Assembly (NCBI GenBank): GCA_028564705.1
Contig: JAPXFQ010002856.1
Location: 62,001-126,000 of the forward strand
Reading direction: 5' to 3'
DNA from: Apricaphanius iberus
Lineage: Eukaryota > Chordata > Actinopteri > Cyprinodontiformes > Aphaniidae
Length of the DNA: 64,000 nucleotides
In this document: one piece after another, positions 46,481 through 56,336 of the stretch
Layout: each line of letters begins with the position of its first letter
How positions within the stretch are numbered: the stretch's first letter is position 1
Program-made: the position numbers and the translations under genes
The notes under the pieces: generated by a model
The model's input: the letters and a program-made list of their open reading frames with translations, nothing else
The model's database searches: none
Told to the model about the DNA's origin: nothing

Positions 46481-46792
46481 ACTTAGAGAAATTATCCATC
46501 ATAACAGTATATTTGGATAATGATCAGTACCTGATGGTTAATTCTAATATTACAAATATAGAGTTTCATATTTCAATCAGTTGGTGAAATTCTGACAACT
46601 TTCAGTGATTACACATCACTGGTAAAACTTATTTTTACAATTGGTCAAACTTACTCTGTCTAGAAATTTGTTGAACTAAAAAGTAAAAAGAAACTTCACT
46701 GACCTTACCAAGTTCCCCAAAAGAGTGTTTCCAGATAAAAATAAGAATTAAGAGGAATCTCATGATAAATGATTAAACCAAGCTGGACGTTT

Positions 46793-47397
46793 TTAATGAG
46801 ACTCCACCAACTTTGGGTTTCTTCCCAACTCTACAGCTCCTTTCAGGATCACTTCCTGGGGTCTAAGAGGACACAGGACTTTATACTGATGTCCAAACTG
46901 ATCAATAATGTGCTGACATAGTATCTGACTCTCAGCTAAGCCCCCAACTAACACAATATATCCAATGTTGGGATCTTTGTTTAATATTTTACTGAAACTC
47001 TTGGTGATGCGTTCTAGACTCTCATCAAAGAAAGATTTACATTTCTGTCTGGAGATTCTGATGGATCCATCATCCCAGGAAGCTCCTTCTACTGAATCAA
47101 AGAACGTTTTAATCTCTTTCTGTTTTTGAGCCAACATCACCAGGTTATCTGGGCAGCTGATCTGAAAATCTCCATCCACCTGCTTCAGATGTGTAAAGTC
47201 ATACATTATTTTCTGGACCTCGTTGGGGAAGTTTATTTCATATTCTTCCCAGACATCATTAGAGAATATTTTTCCCAGGAACTCTTTGAATTTTCCATCC
47301 ACAGATTTTCCTCCCAGATCATTTTCAGCGGCCTCGTTCAGCTTCTTGAAAGCTCCTCCTTCCACAACTTCATGAACAGTCATATTAATAGTTTCAT
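46793..47397 (-). CDS. hspa12-like: HSPA12-like terminal exon B5
   Basis: A 605-base exon entered in phase 1 and ending in TAA. It codes TVHEVVEGGAFKKLNEA, NDLGGKSVDGKFKEFL, SFFDESLERITKSFS, the third nucleotide-binding motif YIVLVGGLAESQIL, and KGAVELGRNPKLVESH-stop. Across the B4/B5 junction the phosphate-2 motif reads DCGDETIN; HSPA12 proteins normally have DCGGGT[IV]D. The protein stops just after GRNPKLV, where HSPA12 relatives continue for roughly 100 residues. I therefore infer loss of nucleotide binding and a missing C-terminal part, and a decaying or non-chaperone role. Confidence 0.78.
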
Positions 47398-47562
47398 CTG
47401 TGGATAAAATAAAACAAAAATCTCAGAAAACGGCTTACTGCACATTCATCAAACAGAAAACAAGTTCAATACTCATTTATTGGTGCTGTTAGCGTATGAA
47501 ACCCAAAGATTTTTAAAACGTGTTTCTTAATAAACATTTAAATAACCATGTGAAACATTTAC

Positions 47563-47676
47563 CTCCACAGTCGACAACAAGATAACGTTTTCCATCTCTT
47601 TTTTGGGTCTCCAGCAGAACTTTGGTTTCTTCTGGTTCCTTTATAAACTTTACAGCCTCCTGACTACCTGGAGGAT
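47563..47676 (-). CDS. hspa12-like: HSPA12-like exon B4
   Basis: A 114-base phase 1-1 exon: DPPGSQEAVKFIKEPEETK, then LLETQKRDGKRYLVVDCG. It ends inside the phosphate-2 loop, whose first half (VVDCG) is normal. Acceptor TCTACAG, donor GGAG|GTAAAT. Confidence 0.78.
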
Positions 47677-48587
47677 CTGTAGAAACACAGAAACGTCACT
47701 GAGCTGCAACATGAAATTTTTTTAATGTTTCTGCAGGTAGATTCAGGCTCAGTTGTTGGTTTTTAGGCTCATTCGGCCGGTTCCCTCATCATCCGTCTAT
47801 GTCACCATAGTGATGCTGGAAACCTCTGGAGAAGAAGTTTCCAGATCAATGATGATCCTGAATCAAAGCAGCTCCATCAGACCAATCATAGAAACGTAAA
47901 AAGCAAAAAAAAGTGACAACTTCTTTGATGATAAAGTCATGAGGCCTGTTAACCAAAGTGGGCGTGTTCCAGTTCTCTGAAATCATAACTCCTTTGGTTT
48001 TGCGTTGCTGAAAAAGAATCTATACATGAGCTATAAGTAGATCAACATTTCTAGCTATTCTGAAATATTTGAGGTCGTACAAGTCTTTTATCTTTCCCTT
48101 TGTTGCTGTTACAACTGAATTTCCCATTTGTGGGACAATAAAGGATAATTCTATTCTATTCCAACCCTCTATGAACTCTAAAACTTTCCTCCAGAACTGG
48201 CCCCAGTAAAGCAAATTTATACAACACACAAAACGTCTGTCCTGCTATAATGATGTCAGTGATTTTGACTGCTTTACAGTCATGCTTCATTATTATTAGT
48301 GGTCCTCTCACACAACAGTTACACTGCATTTACATGAACACATTCAGAGTGAGAAAGCCTTAAATATACTTTCATAAACTGATAACCAGGTTCATTTTGT
48401 TGCTGTGGATATCTTTTTTCACTTAAATGAATGAAATAATTTACATTTAGGATAAATTCAGAATAGGATTAGTCCAAACAAATCAGTTTATTAATTTACT
48501 GATATATTGAACTTGTCCTATAATACCGACTAGAGCCTGTTATTATTGGGATGTTTGCATGACAGACTTTATTGATCCACTCAGTAC
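47677..48587. other. Intron B3-B4 with LINE tail
   Basis: Mostly unique AT-rich sequence. 48060-48170 has a LINE 3' tail signature (TGAATTTCCCATTTGTGGGA, then CAATAAAGGATAATTCTATT). No exon seen. Confidence 0.45.
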
Positions 48588-48759
48588 CGTTACAGCTGGT
48601 TTCACCGTCTGCTGCTCCTGCTGATTGATCCGGAGAGTCTCTGCTGTCATTCTGTGAGATGAAACCATCAGAGGGAAGCTTCAAACACCAGGCCAAAGCT
48701 GCTTCTGATTCCAAAACTAGCATCAATTTCCTTTTAGTGTCTTCTGTTATAAGACCAGC
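48588..48759 (-). CDS. hspa12-like: HSPA12-like exon B3
   Basis: A 172-base exon, phase 0 in, phase 1 out: AGLITEDTKRKLMLVLESEA, then ALAWCLKLPSDGF and a polar, acidic tail (DSRDSPDQSAGAADGETSCN). The LESEAA segment matches LEPEAA of HSPA12 proteins, with Pro replaced by Ser. Acceptor CTTCCAG. The donor, ACG|GTACTG, is weak but gives the right phase for the next exon. Confidence 0.75.
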
Positions 48760-48832
48760 CTGGAAGAGAAAATAAAAATCTCATTTTGCTGAACATGTCG
48801 GAACTGCTATCCTCTCAAAACCGTGATGTTAC

Positions 48833-49054
48833 CTTAATCCCAGCTTCTCTCACGAACTGTTTAGCTGAATGATCCCAGATGGTTGGAACAGTCAACACCC
48901 AGGTGAAGTCAGAAGCTGTAAACCTTACACCTTCTGAATGGTCATTGATGGTTTTCAGAGCATCATCCTTTAGAAATCTTAGAACTTCTGTAAACACTTT
49001 CAGGGTCGTCATTGACTTCTCATTGGCTGCTTTAATTGTCTGTTTACTGATGTC
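48833..49054 (-). CDS. hspa12-like: HSPA12-like exon B2
   Basis: A 222-base exon, phase 0-0, 74 codons. It codes DISKQTIKAANEKSMTTLKV, then FTEVLRFLKDDALKTINDHS and the conserved block DFTWVLTVPTIWDHSAKQF, ending REAGIK before GTAAC. The TVPTIWD block corresponds to the well-kept ATPase-core segment of HSPA12 proteins. Intact. Confidence 0.82.
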
Positions 49055-49896
49055 CTGGGAATAGGTTTCAGTATGTTAGTTTCTATCCATTCATAGGTTA
49101 GTCAGATTTACAGAGGAGGCTTGAGCCCTTTTCCTCTGTGATGCTCCAAGTACTCTTTTTTTTTAGTATGCTATAATTGCGTCCCCCGCCCTCGCAACGT
49201 CAGTCTTTTCAGTGAATACAGAGACAAAAAGGAAGGGTTATTCTTTCCTTAATGTGTTTTTTGTCAATGGCATTGTTTTATAACCAGGATTAAACTGGAA
49301 TCTATGTACTGCTGGCATTACTTGTCAGGGGGGACTCTGAACAGGAGTATGTCAGACTTGCAGTGCTCCACACGCAGGTGATTAGGACACAGAGGATTGA
49401 CAGTGATCGGGACGAGGCGGACATCCTGGTCCAGACCGGAGAGGTAAGTCTCTATGCGTAATGCGCTGATCTTAGGCTTCTATGTCATTGAGAGACGATG
49501 ACTGAGCGAGGGTGAGATAGGAGCGGTGTTTTTGAATCCCTGAAGGAAAGGATCTAACCAATGGTTGAGAGGAGACCATCAGGCACAGCTGTTCTAGGTT
49601 GAGCCTGCTGGCTTCTTGACATTACAGGATTAAACTGGATTCATAGAAATTGTATCTATTGTCTTGTGATGCACTTTGAGACCGCATGTCTAATGAACTG
49701 GTGCTATATACATAACCTAAATTGAATCAAAATAAAACTACAGGCAGGCTTAAAAGTACTAAAAAGGAAGAGTCCCAGCAGTTCAAATAAAAAAGATTTA
49801 TAAGGTAAATCTTATCATCAAGCCCATAATAATATTAAACACCCGGCAGATGTGGATTCAAAATTATTTACATTCAATTGAGCAATCTATCTCTCA

Positions 49897-49976
<80 letters not shown>

Positions 49977-50273
49977 GCTAACCCTAATATGGATATTTTA
50001 GCTTTCACAATAGTGCTTAGATAGTTATAAAGCATAGCAAGGATATTAGGTCTTTGAGCTTTAAAATAGGCAGGTATAAAGGTATACATTTTAGCTGACC
50101 TCTAACCCCTGCAAGCACTGGGGGTCCATGCATTACACACAGGGTTAAAAAAACTATTTACAGGTTATTTGAATAATGCCAATTTCAAGATAACAAGACA
50201 GATGTGTTCATAGGGGACATTGTAGGATCAAAGTAAGAAGATTTCTTTTTTGCAGATCTTTACTTTTACTTAC
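49055..50273. other. Intron B1-B2 with retroelement piece and (TA)n
   Basis: 49180-49730 is a GC-richer retroelement-like piece ending with a Rex1-style tail (GTGATGCACTTTGAGACCGC, CTGGTGCTATATACATAA). A long (TA)n run is at about 49906-49973. No exon seen. Confidence 0.5.
49906..49973 (+). repeat. (TA)n microsatellite
   Basis: An uninterrupted TA run of about 68 bases in the intron between HSPA12 exons B1 and B2. Confidence 0.95.
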
Positions 50274-50557
50274 TCTGGAAAGGACATCCATCTTAATGTT
50301 TTCAAAGAAATACTTTTTCTCAGCTTCTTCTCCTCTCATATTGCTGTAAGCTCTTTTAGCTTCATAACCAAACTTCAGGAATTCTTCATGTTCATCAAAC
50401 AGGATGCAGGTTGGAGTCTTTGGGGTTTCCAGTCGTAGTCCGTTACCCCATCTTTTTAAATGAGTTTCATCTCCTTCCTCTCTGGGTTTTATATTGAAGG
50501 CATAGCCGCTGTATCCTGAACCAAAGTCTATGGCTACGATTAAAGAGTTAGCGCCAC
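50274..50557 (-). CDS. hspa12-like: HSPA12-like exon B1
   Basis: A 284-base exon, phase 1 in, phase 0 out, coding the N-terminal ATPase subdomain of an HSPA12-like protein: AIDFGSGYSGYAF (phosphate-1 loop), LKRWGNGLRLET, KTPTCILFDEHEEFLKFGY and MRGEEAEKKYFFENIK. Acceptor CCAACCAG, donor CCAGA|GTAAGT. The acceptor phase lets V2 join directly (VK-GGANSLIVAIDFG). A stand-alone start is also possible: the frame stays open upstream to a Met near 50777, but that stretch shows no protein-like conservation I recognise. Confidence 0.82.
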
Positions 50558-50574
50558 CTGGTTGGAAAAGAGAA

Positions 50575-51599
50575 CAAAGTGTTGGGTCTGACCCTGAAAA
50601 ATGAAATGATATAAAAGGATTATACGATAAATGCGCATCCATGCCAGCATCCCCGAGCGCTGGCTTCCTGCCATTCTTTCTCTTTTCATAAGTGAACGAG
50701 TTGTATTGATTGTGTGTGTGTGTATCTGTTTTGACTTGGTTTCGAGCCGCGAACCTGTGCGCTCCTGTGCTGGGCAAAGCCGAACGTAGCGTTTGTTACC
50801 CCTTTGTTAATCCGTGACCATTCAATTCAGCGTTTTCTGTTAGCCGAAGGCTAGTTCAGGGATAAGCACCTCGTGGTCTTTTTCATGACGTACATCGCCC
50901 ATCTAATAAACCCACCCCTCTGACCCGGTTCGGAATTTCAGAAAAATCAGAAAAATTATATCTTGTAAACCATTGATAATTAGCTATATAACTGCTGTTG
51001 ATAGCTATCTCTGATGTGTATATTTACCGATTTAAATCCCAGTTGGTGTCCCATTGAATAAATAATATAAAGGAATAATAAATTAACAGTTCATGAATTA
51101 TTAATTTATTATTCCCAGTTAAACCAGGTAGATAATAACCTTTTATTTAGTTTTAACACAACAAAAGTTAGGATCTGAATAAAGAGCAGTTTGACCGTGT
51201 TTTTATGGTAACAAATTATGACTGAAATAAAACTACGAAAACATACAGTTTATAAGTTTATCATTTTATATTTTATTTATTTCATACTTCATTTTATCCC
51301 TGGTCTGGGGATGCATTGGTGGGCCTTGGGACACTAAAGCTTATAGGGAAGAGTGACAAGTCAATTGGCACGATTGGATGAATACTGGTGCTCCTAAATA
51401 TCTAATGAAGTTATATAGTACTAATTTGTTTTATATCATACATCATTCTATATTTTCTTTGTTACAAAATATTCATTAGTATTACATTTATTTCTCTAAC
51501 ATGTATCCTCATTCTGAGCTCCTTAACGTAGAATAAATACCCTAGTTTTATTAAAGCTATTCTCATGAATGAAATGTGGCTTATACCAATTGTACTGAC
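50575..51599. other. Intron between V2 and HSPA12 exon B1
   Basis: No leader exon with a phase-1 donor is evident. A GC-richer block at 50630-50940 differs from the flanks and includes CGAGCCGCGAACC, which looks like a tRNA-derived B-box but without a full tRNA fold. The rest is AT-rich. This matters because a stand-alone HSPA12 gene would need its first exon here. Confidence 0.45.
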
Positions 51600-51932
51600 C
51601 TTTGACATTGAGCAGGACTTTTTTCTCAATCAGGACTTTTCCCGAGCTGTTGGAGATGGTACAGGTGTAGGTGCCTGTGTCTCTGTCTGTGGGGTTCTTC
51701 AAGATCAAACTGAAGTCTCCTAAATTAAATGTTTTCTTCATTTCCGTTCTGTCTCTATACTGCCAGTGTTGTTCTTCAAGGCTTGAGGAGCTGCATGAGC
51801 ACCTCTGATCCCTGTGGACGATTCTGCCTGTGTTGTTCATCCATGTTACTTTCATTTCTTTAGGCAGACGAAGTGTAGTTATAAAGGGCAGCAGAACAGA
51901 CTCCACTCCTGAATCCACTTCCACCCTGTAGA
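51600..51932 (-). CDS. Ig V-set exon, V2 type (locus B)
   Basis: A 333-base phase 1-1 exon, 111 codons. It begins VYRVEVDSGVESVLLPF, keeps Trp in KVTWMNN, RDRTEMKKT, GDFSLILKNP and Cys in TYTCTISN. As in locus A the B-strand Cys is Phe. A Cys-x-Cys followed by a Ser run (RCSCSSSSLEE) is inserted in the C'-C'' region and is absent from the locus A copy. Two sequons (NNT, NSS). The acceptor TCCTCAG and donor AAAG|GTCAGT are good. It splices in phase to HSPA12 exon B1 1042 bases away. Confidence 0.83.
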
Positions 51933-53213
51933 CTGAGGAAAAAGAAACAAATCAGCTGCAATGAAAGCAATAGAACTGTTTATGTTGATGCTCAGAGTAA
52001 TGGGGCCTCATTACATGCATACATACGTATCCCATGAGATTACCACCTTGGTTTGTGTAACACAGAAGGCTGCAATAACCTAGTTGATATTTTTTTTCTA
52101 TGCACTTTTAGAATAATATTTCTTTTTTGCAAGCAAAACTATCCCAATTGCATTTGCATGGAGATATAATGATGCTTTGGCTAAGCTCCTGATAGCTTGA
52201 TTTTGTTAGCCAGACCTCTCTGATATTAAGCGGACTCCAGCAATAAATCAAAGCCTGATATAATTTTCGCTGTGTGTTAAATCTGTAGACCTTAAATGTA
52301 AAGTTTTATTTTCTCAATGAAGTGAAACAAAAAGTTTTACTTTTTTACAACATTGAAATTATGTAAGAATCCCCAGTGAAAAGAGTCCATCAAACCCATA
52401 ACGTTACGTTTCTATGAGGGGGGATTAAAATATACCTCATATTCAATTTCTTTAATTGTTTGTAATTTTTTTTATTATTATTTCACTCGATAGTCACGTT
52501 CTGCAACGGATCATAAACATATTCTTTTTCCCAGACTTGAATCTTAAATCACTCAGCGGGGTTAACACTACTATTAATAATAGTTATTTGTCTACAGCTG
52601 AATTGTTTTCCAGGTGAATTAATCAGATATCAGGCTTTATATTTGCCAGACATAAAGTACTTCCTGATGTACTGTAGTAAAGGAAATACAAAGTAATGAA
52701 GAAAACAGTTTTTAAAAGCAACTCAACCCCTTACTAGAGTCAAACTCTGCCCATATTTCCTGTATGAAAAACGCGCCAAAAGGAGGTGTTGCCTGTAGGA
52801 CCAAGGAGTGGTGGGTGGGGAGGGCTGGGCGGTTACAATACTTCCTAGTTATTCCAACTCGCTACAGAGGTGTGGCGTCTTGTTTTCTACATATTAGCCA
52901 AAATGTCTGAGCCAGTAGCAATGCCTGATTCAAATTCATACGCAGTGTACAGTTTTCATCTGAAGAGGGTTATCGTATAAATTTTACATTTTTTCTAAAA
53001 TGTACTAAAATACCAAAAAATAACTACAAGACATGTATACACCACTTAGACACTCATTTATACATTTTATCAGCAAAAAAAGTTCATTCGGGGTGAGTCC
53101 TTCTTTTAAGAATGTATTTACAAATTCATATTTTAATTGGTTATTATGAAAATTGCTCTCAAAACATAAGCATGTTAGATAATAAAATTGATACTGTTGT
53201 TGAAGAGTCTCAC
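51933..53213. other. Intron between TM exon 7 and V2
   Basis: AT-rich with no recognised element or exon. Confidence 0.4.
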
Positions 53214-53315
53214 CTGACATAAACTGTTGCCGGAAATGAAGTAAAAGGCCAACAGAAACAGTCATAACCAGCAAAACACACAGAACCAGGAGAACTTTAA
53301 CCCAAGTCGGAGTTT
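53214..53315 (-). CDS. TM cassette exon 7 of 7 (locus B)
   Basis: A 102-base phase 1-1 exon: ETPTWVKVLLVLCVLL, then VGLLLHFRQQFMS. Acceptor TCCACAG, donor TCAG|GTGAGA. It is the TM exon nearest to V2 (1281 bases of intron between) and the most likely constitutive partner, like the single TM exon of locus A. Confidence 0.8.
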
Positions 53316-53886
53316 CTGTGGAAAAATATAAAGATATAGATAAAGACAGATAAAGACATGCATTCTTAGTACAGACCTCCTATTTTTTCAGCAAAGTTTA
53401 ATAGTTTGAACAATTATATTTATACTTATTTTTGGTTGACACTGACAAATATTTAACCATTTAAATTCTGAATAGAGGTTGTGATCTGTTTCTTCAGGAG
53501 TTATGAGGACCATTTATCCACATTGTATATTGGACTAAGAATGAAATCTTGAGAGTTGTGGTTTGGCTCAAATGACAGAGCTTCCTTTCACATTTGAGAA
53601 ATGAACTTTGGACAACAGTCTGAAAGGCAACAGGCGAGAGCTGAGAGGCATGAAGTACTTGGAAGAAAAACAGGTAGGCATTGGGGAATTTGTACCAGAA
53701 GAAGGCTGGGCTGGAGGATTTGATCTGATCAACCCTATTAAAATGATAATAAACTTGTTTCAGATCATTCATTCACCCTAAATCTCCTATGGCATAGGAG
53801 TTTGGTGGAATTTTCTTCAAGCTCTTCCAAACCCCACTCATGTTGTTCTGAAGCAGCTGATACTCAATCCAATTTTAGGAACTTAC

Positions 53887-53986
53887 CTAAGCTGCTGTCG
53901 AGCATGGTAAAAAAGTCCAGCATAAACACAAAAAAGCACCAACAGAGTCAGGAAAAGCAGGAATCCTTTGGCCCGAGATGAAACAT
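53887..53986 (-). pseudogene. TM cassette exon 6 of 7 (locus B), phase-shifted
   Basis: Homologous to the other TM exons (DVSSRAKGFLLFLTLLVLF, then AGLFYHARQQL), with a good acceptor (CCACAG) and donor (TTAG|GTAAGT). The end of the exon has lost about four bases where the paralogues have TTTATGTCAG, so the donor is in phase 2 rather than phase 1. Using it would shift the frame of any following V2 or TM exon. It is probably dead, or a frame-breaking exon giving a truncated form. Confidence 0.65.
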
Positions 53987-54108
53987 CTGTGGAAAAACAG
54001 GAAAATCAATAGACAATCGGCATAGAGCCCCAGTGCAGACGTCTTATGTTTTCAGAAAATTTGTTCTCTATAAAATGTAAATAAATTGGAAATTGCTAAG
54101 TGTACCAA

Positions 54109-54110
<2 letters not shown>

Positions 54111-54150
<40 letters not shown>
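54111..54150 (+). repeat. (TA)n microsatellite
   Basis: An uninterrupted AT/TA run of about 40 bases between TM exons 5 and 6. Confidence 0.95.
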
Positions 54151-54152
<2 letters not shown>

Positions 54153-54544
54153 CTATTAAATGCAAGCAATCCCTCATCCTGAGCAAGCATGTAGGGACAG
54201 TGGAGAGGAAAGGTCCCCTTTAACAGACAGGAAACAAAGCCTGCCATCCATAATTGTACCCAGGTATTTAAAATTAGTAACTCCACTTCCTGGTCATTTA
54301 GGATTTTATAGCCGAAATACATTCCCCATTTACTATTTATCAGCCTTACAAACTCAAAATCACTCAGTGGGACAAACACTACCATAGAAAAGATGATTGG
54401 TCTGTAGCTGATTAGCTGTGCAGTATTGCATGATACACTGTTGGACACTAAATAAAACCCATTTAAAAATATTAATATTTGTTTCGTCTAAAAGATATTT
54501 TTTTAATTTACGTCACTTTGGTTTCCAATAGCAGAAATATCATC

Positions 54545-54885
54545 TCAAAAATCCATCCTCTGAACCACTTAAACCTTAATGGGTTGCGGGGGGCTGGTGC
54601 CTATCTCCAGCTGTCAATGGCGGGGTACACCCTGGACAGCTCGATAGTCCGTCGAAGGGCCACATAGAGACAGACAGGACAAACAACCATGCACGCAAAC
54701 ACCCACACAATTTAGTTTGATCAATTAACCTGACAGTCATGTTTTTGGACTGTGGGAGGACGCTGAAGTACCCGGAGGGAACCCACAGACGCAAGAACAT
54801 GCAAACTCCATGCAGAAAGACCCTGGGCCGGGATGCTGCAAGGCAACAGTGCTAACCACTGCACCACCGTGCAGCACCATCTCAA
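54545..54885 (+). mobile_element. L2-type LINE 3' tail
   Basis: GGGTTGCGGGGGGCTGGTGC, CTATCTCCAGCTGTCAATGG, GGGGTACACCCTGGACAGCT, TTTTTGGACTGTGGGAGGAC, AACATGCAAACTCCATGCAG and GTGCTAACCACTGCACCACC are the well-known vertebrate/fish L2-group 3' phrases in order. It lies between TM exons 5 and 6. Confidence 0.8.
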
Positions 54886-55560
54886 AAATATCTTTTTTTA
54901 ATAGGAGGCATGAAGAAGGTGGAAAGAAGAGAAGAAGAAACTAAGGAACAGGTAGAGAGAAATGACTTTTTTTCATCTGAGATGTGGAGAAGGTTAATTT
55001 TCCATCAGTACACCAATCCTAAACACAAAGCAAGTGCTAAAATGAGATGGCTTAGATTGAACCAAATTAATGTGTTATAATGGCCCAGTTAAAGTTTTCT
55101 TATATTTTAATATCAGGGAAAAATGGTTCTGCAAGATATTAACTTAAATGGGCTATTCTTATTTTTAAAATGACAGTTTTATTGTACTAGATCAACATGT
55201 ACTATTTGTGTCGTTCGGTCACAAAAACAAAAAACAATTTACATTTATTTATTCTTGCTGTTACAGTTACAGAAAATGTGATAAACTTGTACATTACTTT
55301 TATTTTCAATCATTTATAAAAAAAAGTTTTGGTGGGGTAATGTGGATATAATCCCTGACCATAAAAATATTGAAAACTCAGCAATCCAACCCATAATTGT
55401 AATACGATGACCATTAAACCATGGTAACTTTGAAGCTTTCTTCATCTTTCATTATCACCCCATGGTTCATTGTCTGTAATGGCTACAATCTGTCTAAGGA
55501 AAACTCATTAAACTAAGCATGCTAGATATAAAAGATGGTACATTTGTAAAAGAGACTCAC

Positions 55561-55659
55561 CTGACATCAAATATCCTTGGAAATGAAATAAAATGTCCCC
55601 AGAAACAGCAAGAAGAACCAGGAGAACCAGGAGGAATCCTACTGATGTAATATATATTT
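55561..55659 (-). CDS. TM cassette exon 5 of 7 (locus B)
   Basis: A 99-base phase 1-1 exon: EIYITSVGFLLVLLVLLAVS, then GDILFHFQGYLMS. Acceptor TCCATAG, donor TCAG|GTGAGT. An Asp sits inside the GGLLFHF motif position (GDILFHF). Intact hydrophobic helix. Confidence 0.75.
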
Positions 55660-56025
55660 CTATGGAAAAAAAACATAAAGACAAGTTAAGATTTAAAAAA
55701 ATGCATGCCCAGTACTGATATCCAGCTTCACCTGAGGGAAACTGGAGGATTTAGTAGGAGAATGGATAATATGATTTGTTTTTAATCTGATTTCTTCACA
55801 ATAAAGTATAACTGAATTGATGAGATGATTGAAAACTGCCGAACTTTCTACTGTAAACATACATTTTTTGTATTCTTTTTCAGCCACAAAGGTATGTTGG
55901 CGTTATTTTGGATTTAACTTTGAAAAATCAGCATGTCATGGAATCCAACCCACAGTTGTAAAATGACAATGAAACAAAAGCATGTTGGACATTTGCATTG
56001 ATACTGTTGCAAAAGAGAGACTTAC

Positions 56026-56124
56026 CGGCCATAGAATGAAATAATAGGCCCACAAAAACAGCAGGACCCAACAGAACCACCAACACCTGTGGAACCATGC
56101 AAATTCTATCCAGAGTTGAAGTTT
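56026..56124 (-). CDS. TM cassette exon 4 of 7 (locus B, diverged)
   Basis: A 99-base phase 1-1 exon: ETSTLDRICMVPQVLVVLL, then VGLLFHSMA. The N-terminal half has lost hydrophobicity (Asp-Arg, Pro-Gln), so the helix is shorter. Acceptor CAAAAG is weaker than the CATAG of the others; donor GCCG|GTAAGT. The frame is open but the divergence suggests relaxed selection. Confidence 0.65.
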
Positions 56125-56312
56125 CTTTTGGAAAACAGAACGATCCGTTAGATATCAGACATACATGCCCAGTACAGACCTTTTTTTATTGTCTGAGAAG
56201 TTTAGTAGTTTGCCCAATTACATTTTTAGTATTCCCTTTCAAGATTAGCAAATCATCTTCTTTGAACATTGTGAAAGTATTTAGTATAAATATCCGTAAC
56301 CCCTTAAGCTCG

Positions 56313-56336
56313 AGGGTCCCCCATTTGGGGGACCCT
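56313..56336. other. Perfect 10-bp hairpin in TM-array intron
   Basis: AGGGTCCCCC, a 4-base loop ATTT, then GGGGGACCCT. It follows CCCCTTAAGCTCG, so it may be one end of a TTAA-targeting (piggyBac-like) MITE, but the partner end was not found. About 56280-57060 is distinct from its AT-rich surroundings. Confidence 0.6.

Noticed and set aside
50558..50777. Stand-alone HSPA12 start at the Met near 50777
   Set aside because: The stretch upstream of exon B1 reads through an intron-like region with a clear CCAACCAG acceptor; no conserved N-terminus seen. Kept only as an alternative.
50690..50800. tRNA-like B-box (CGAGCCGCGAACC)
   Set aside because: No A-box at the right distance and no cloverleaf; at most a SINE scrap.
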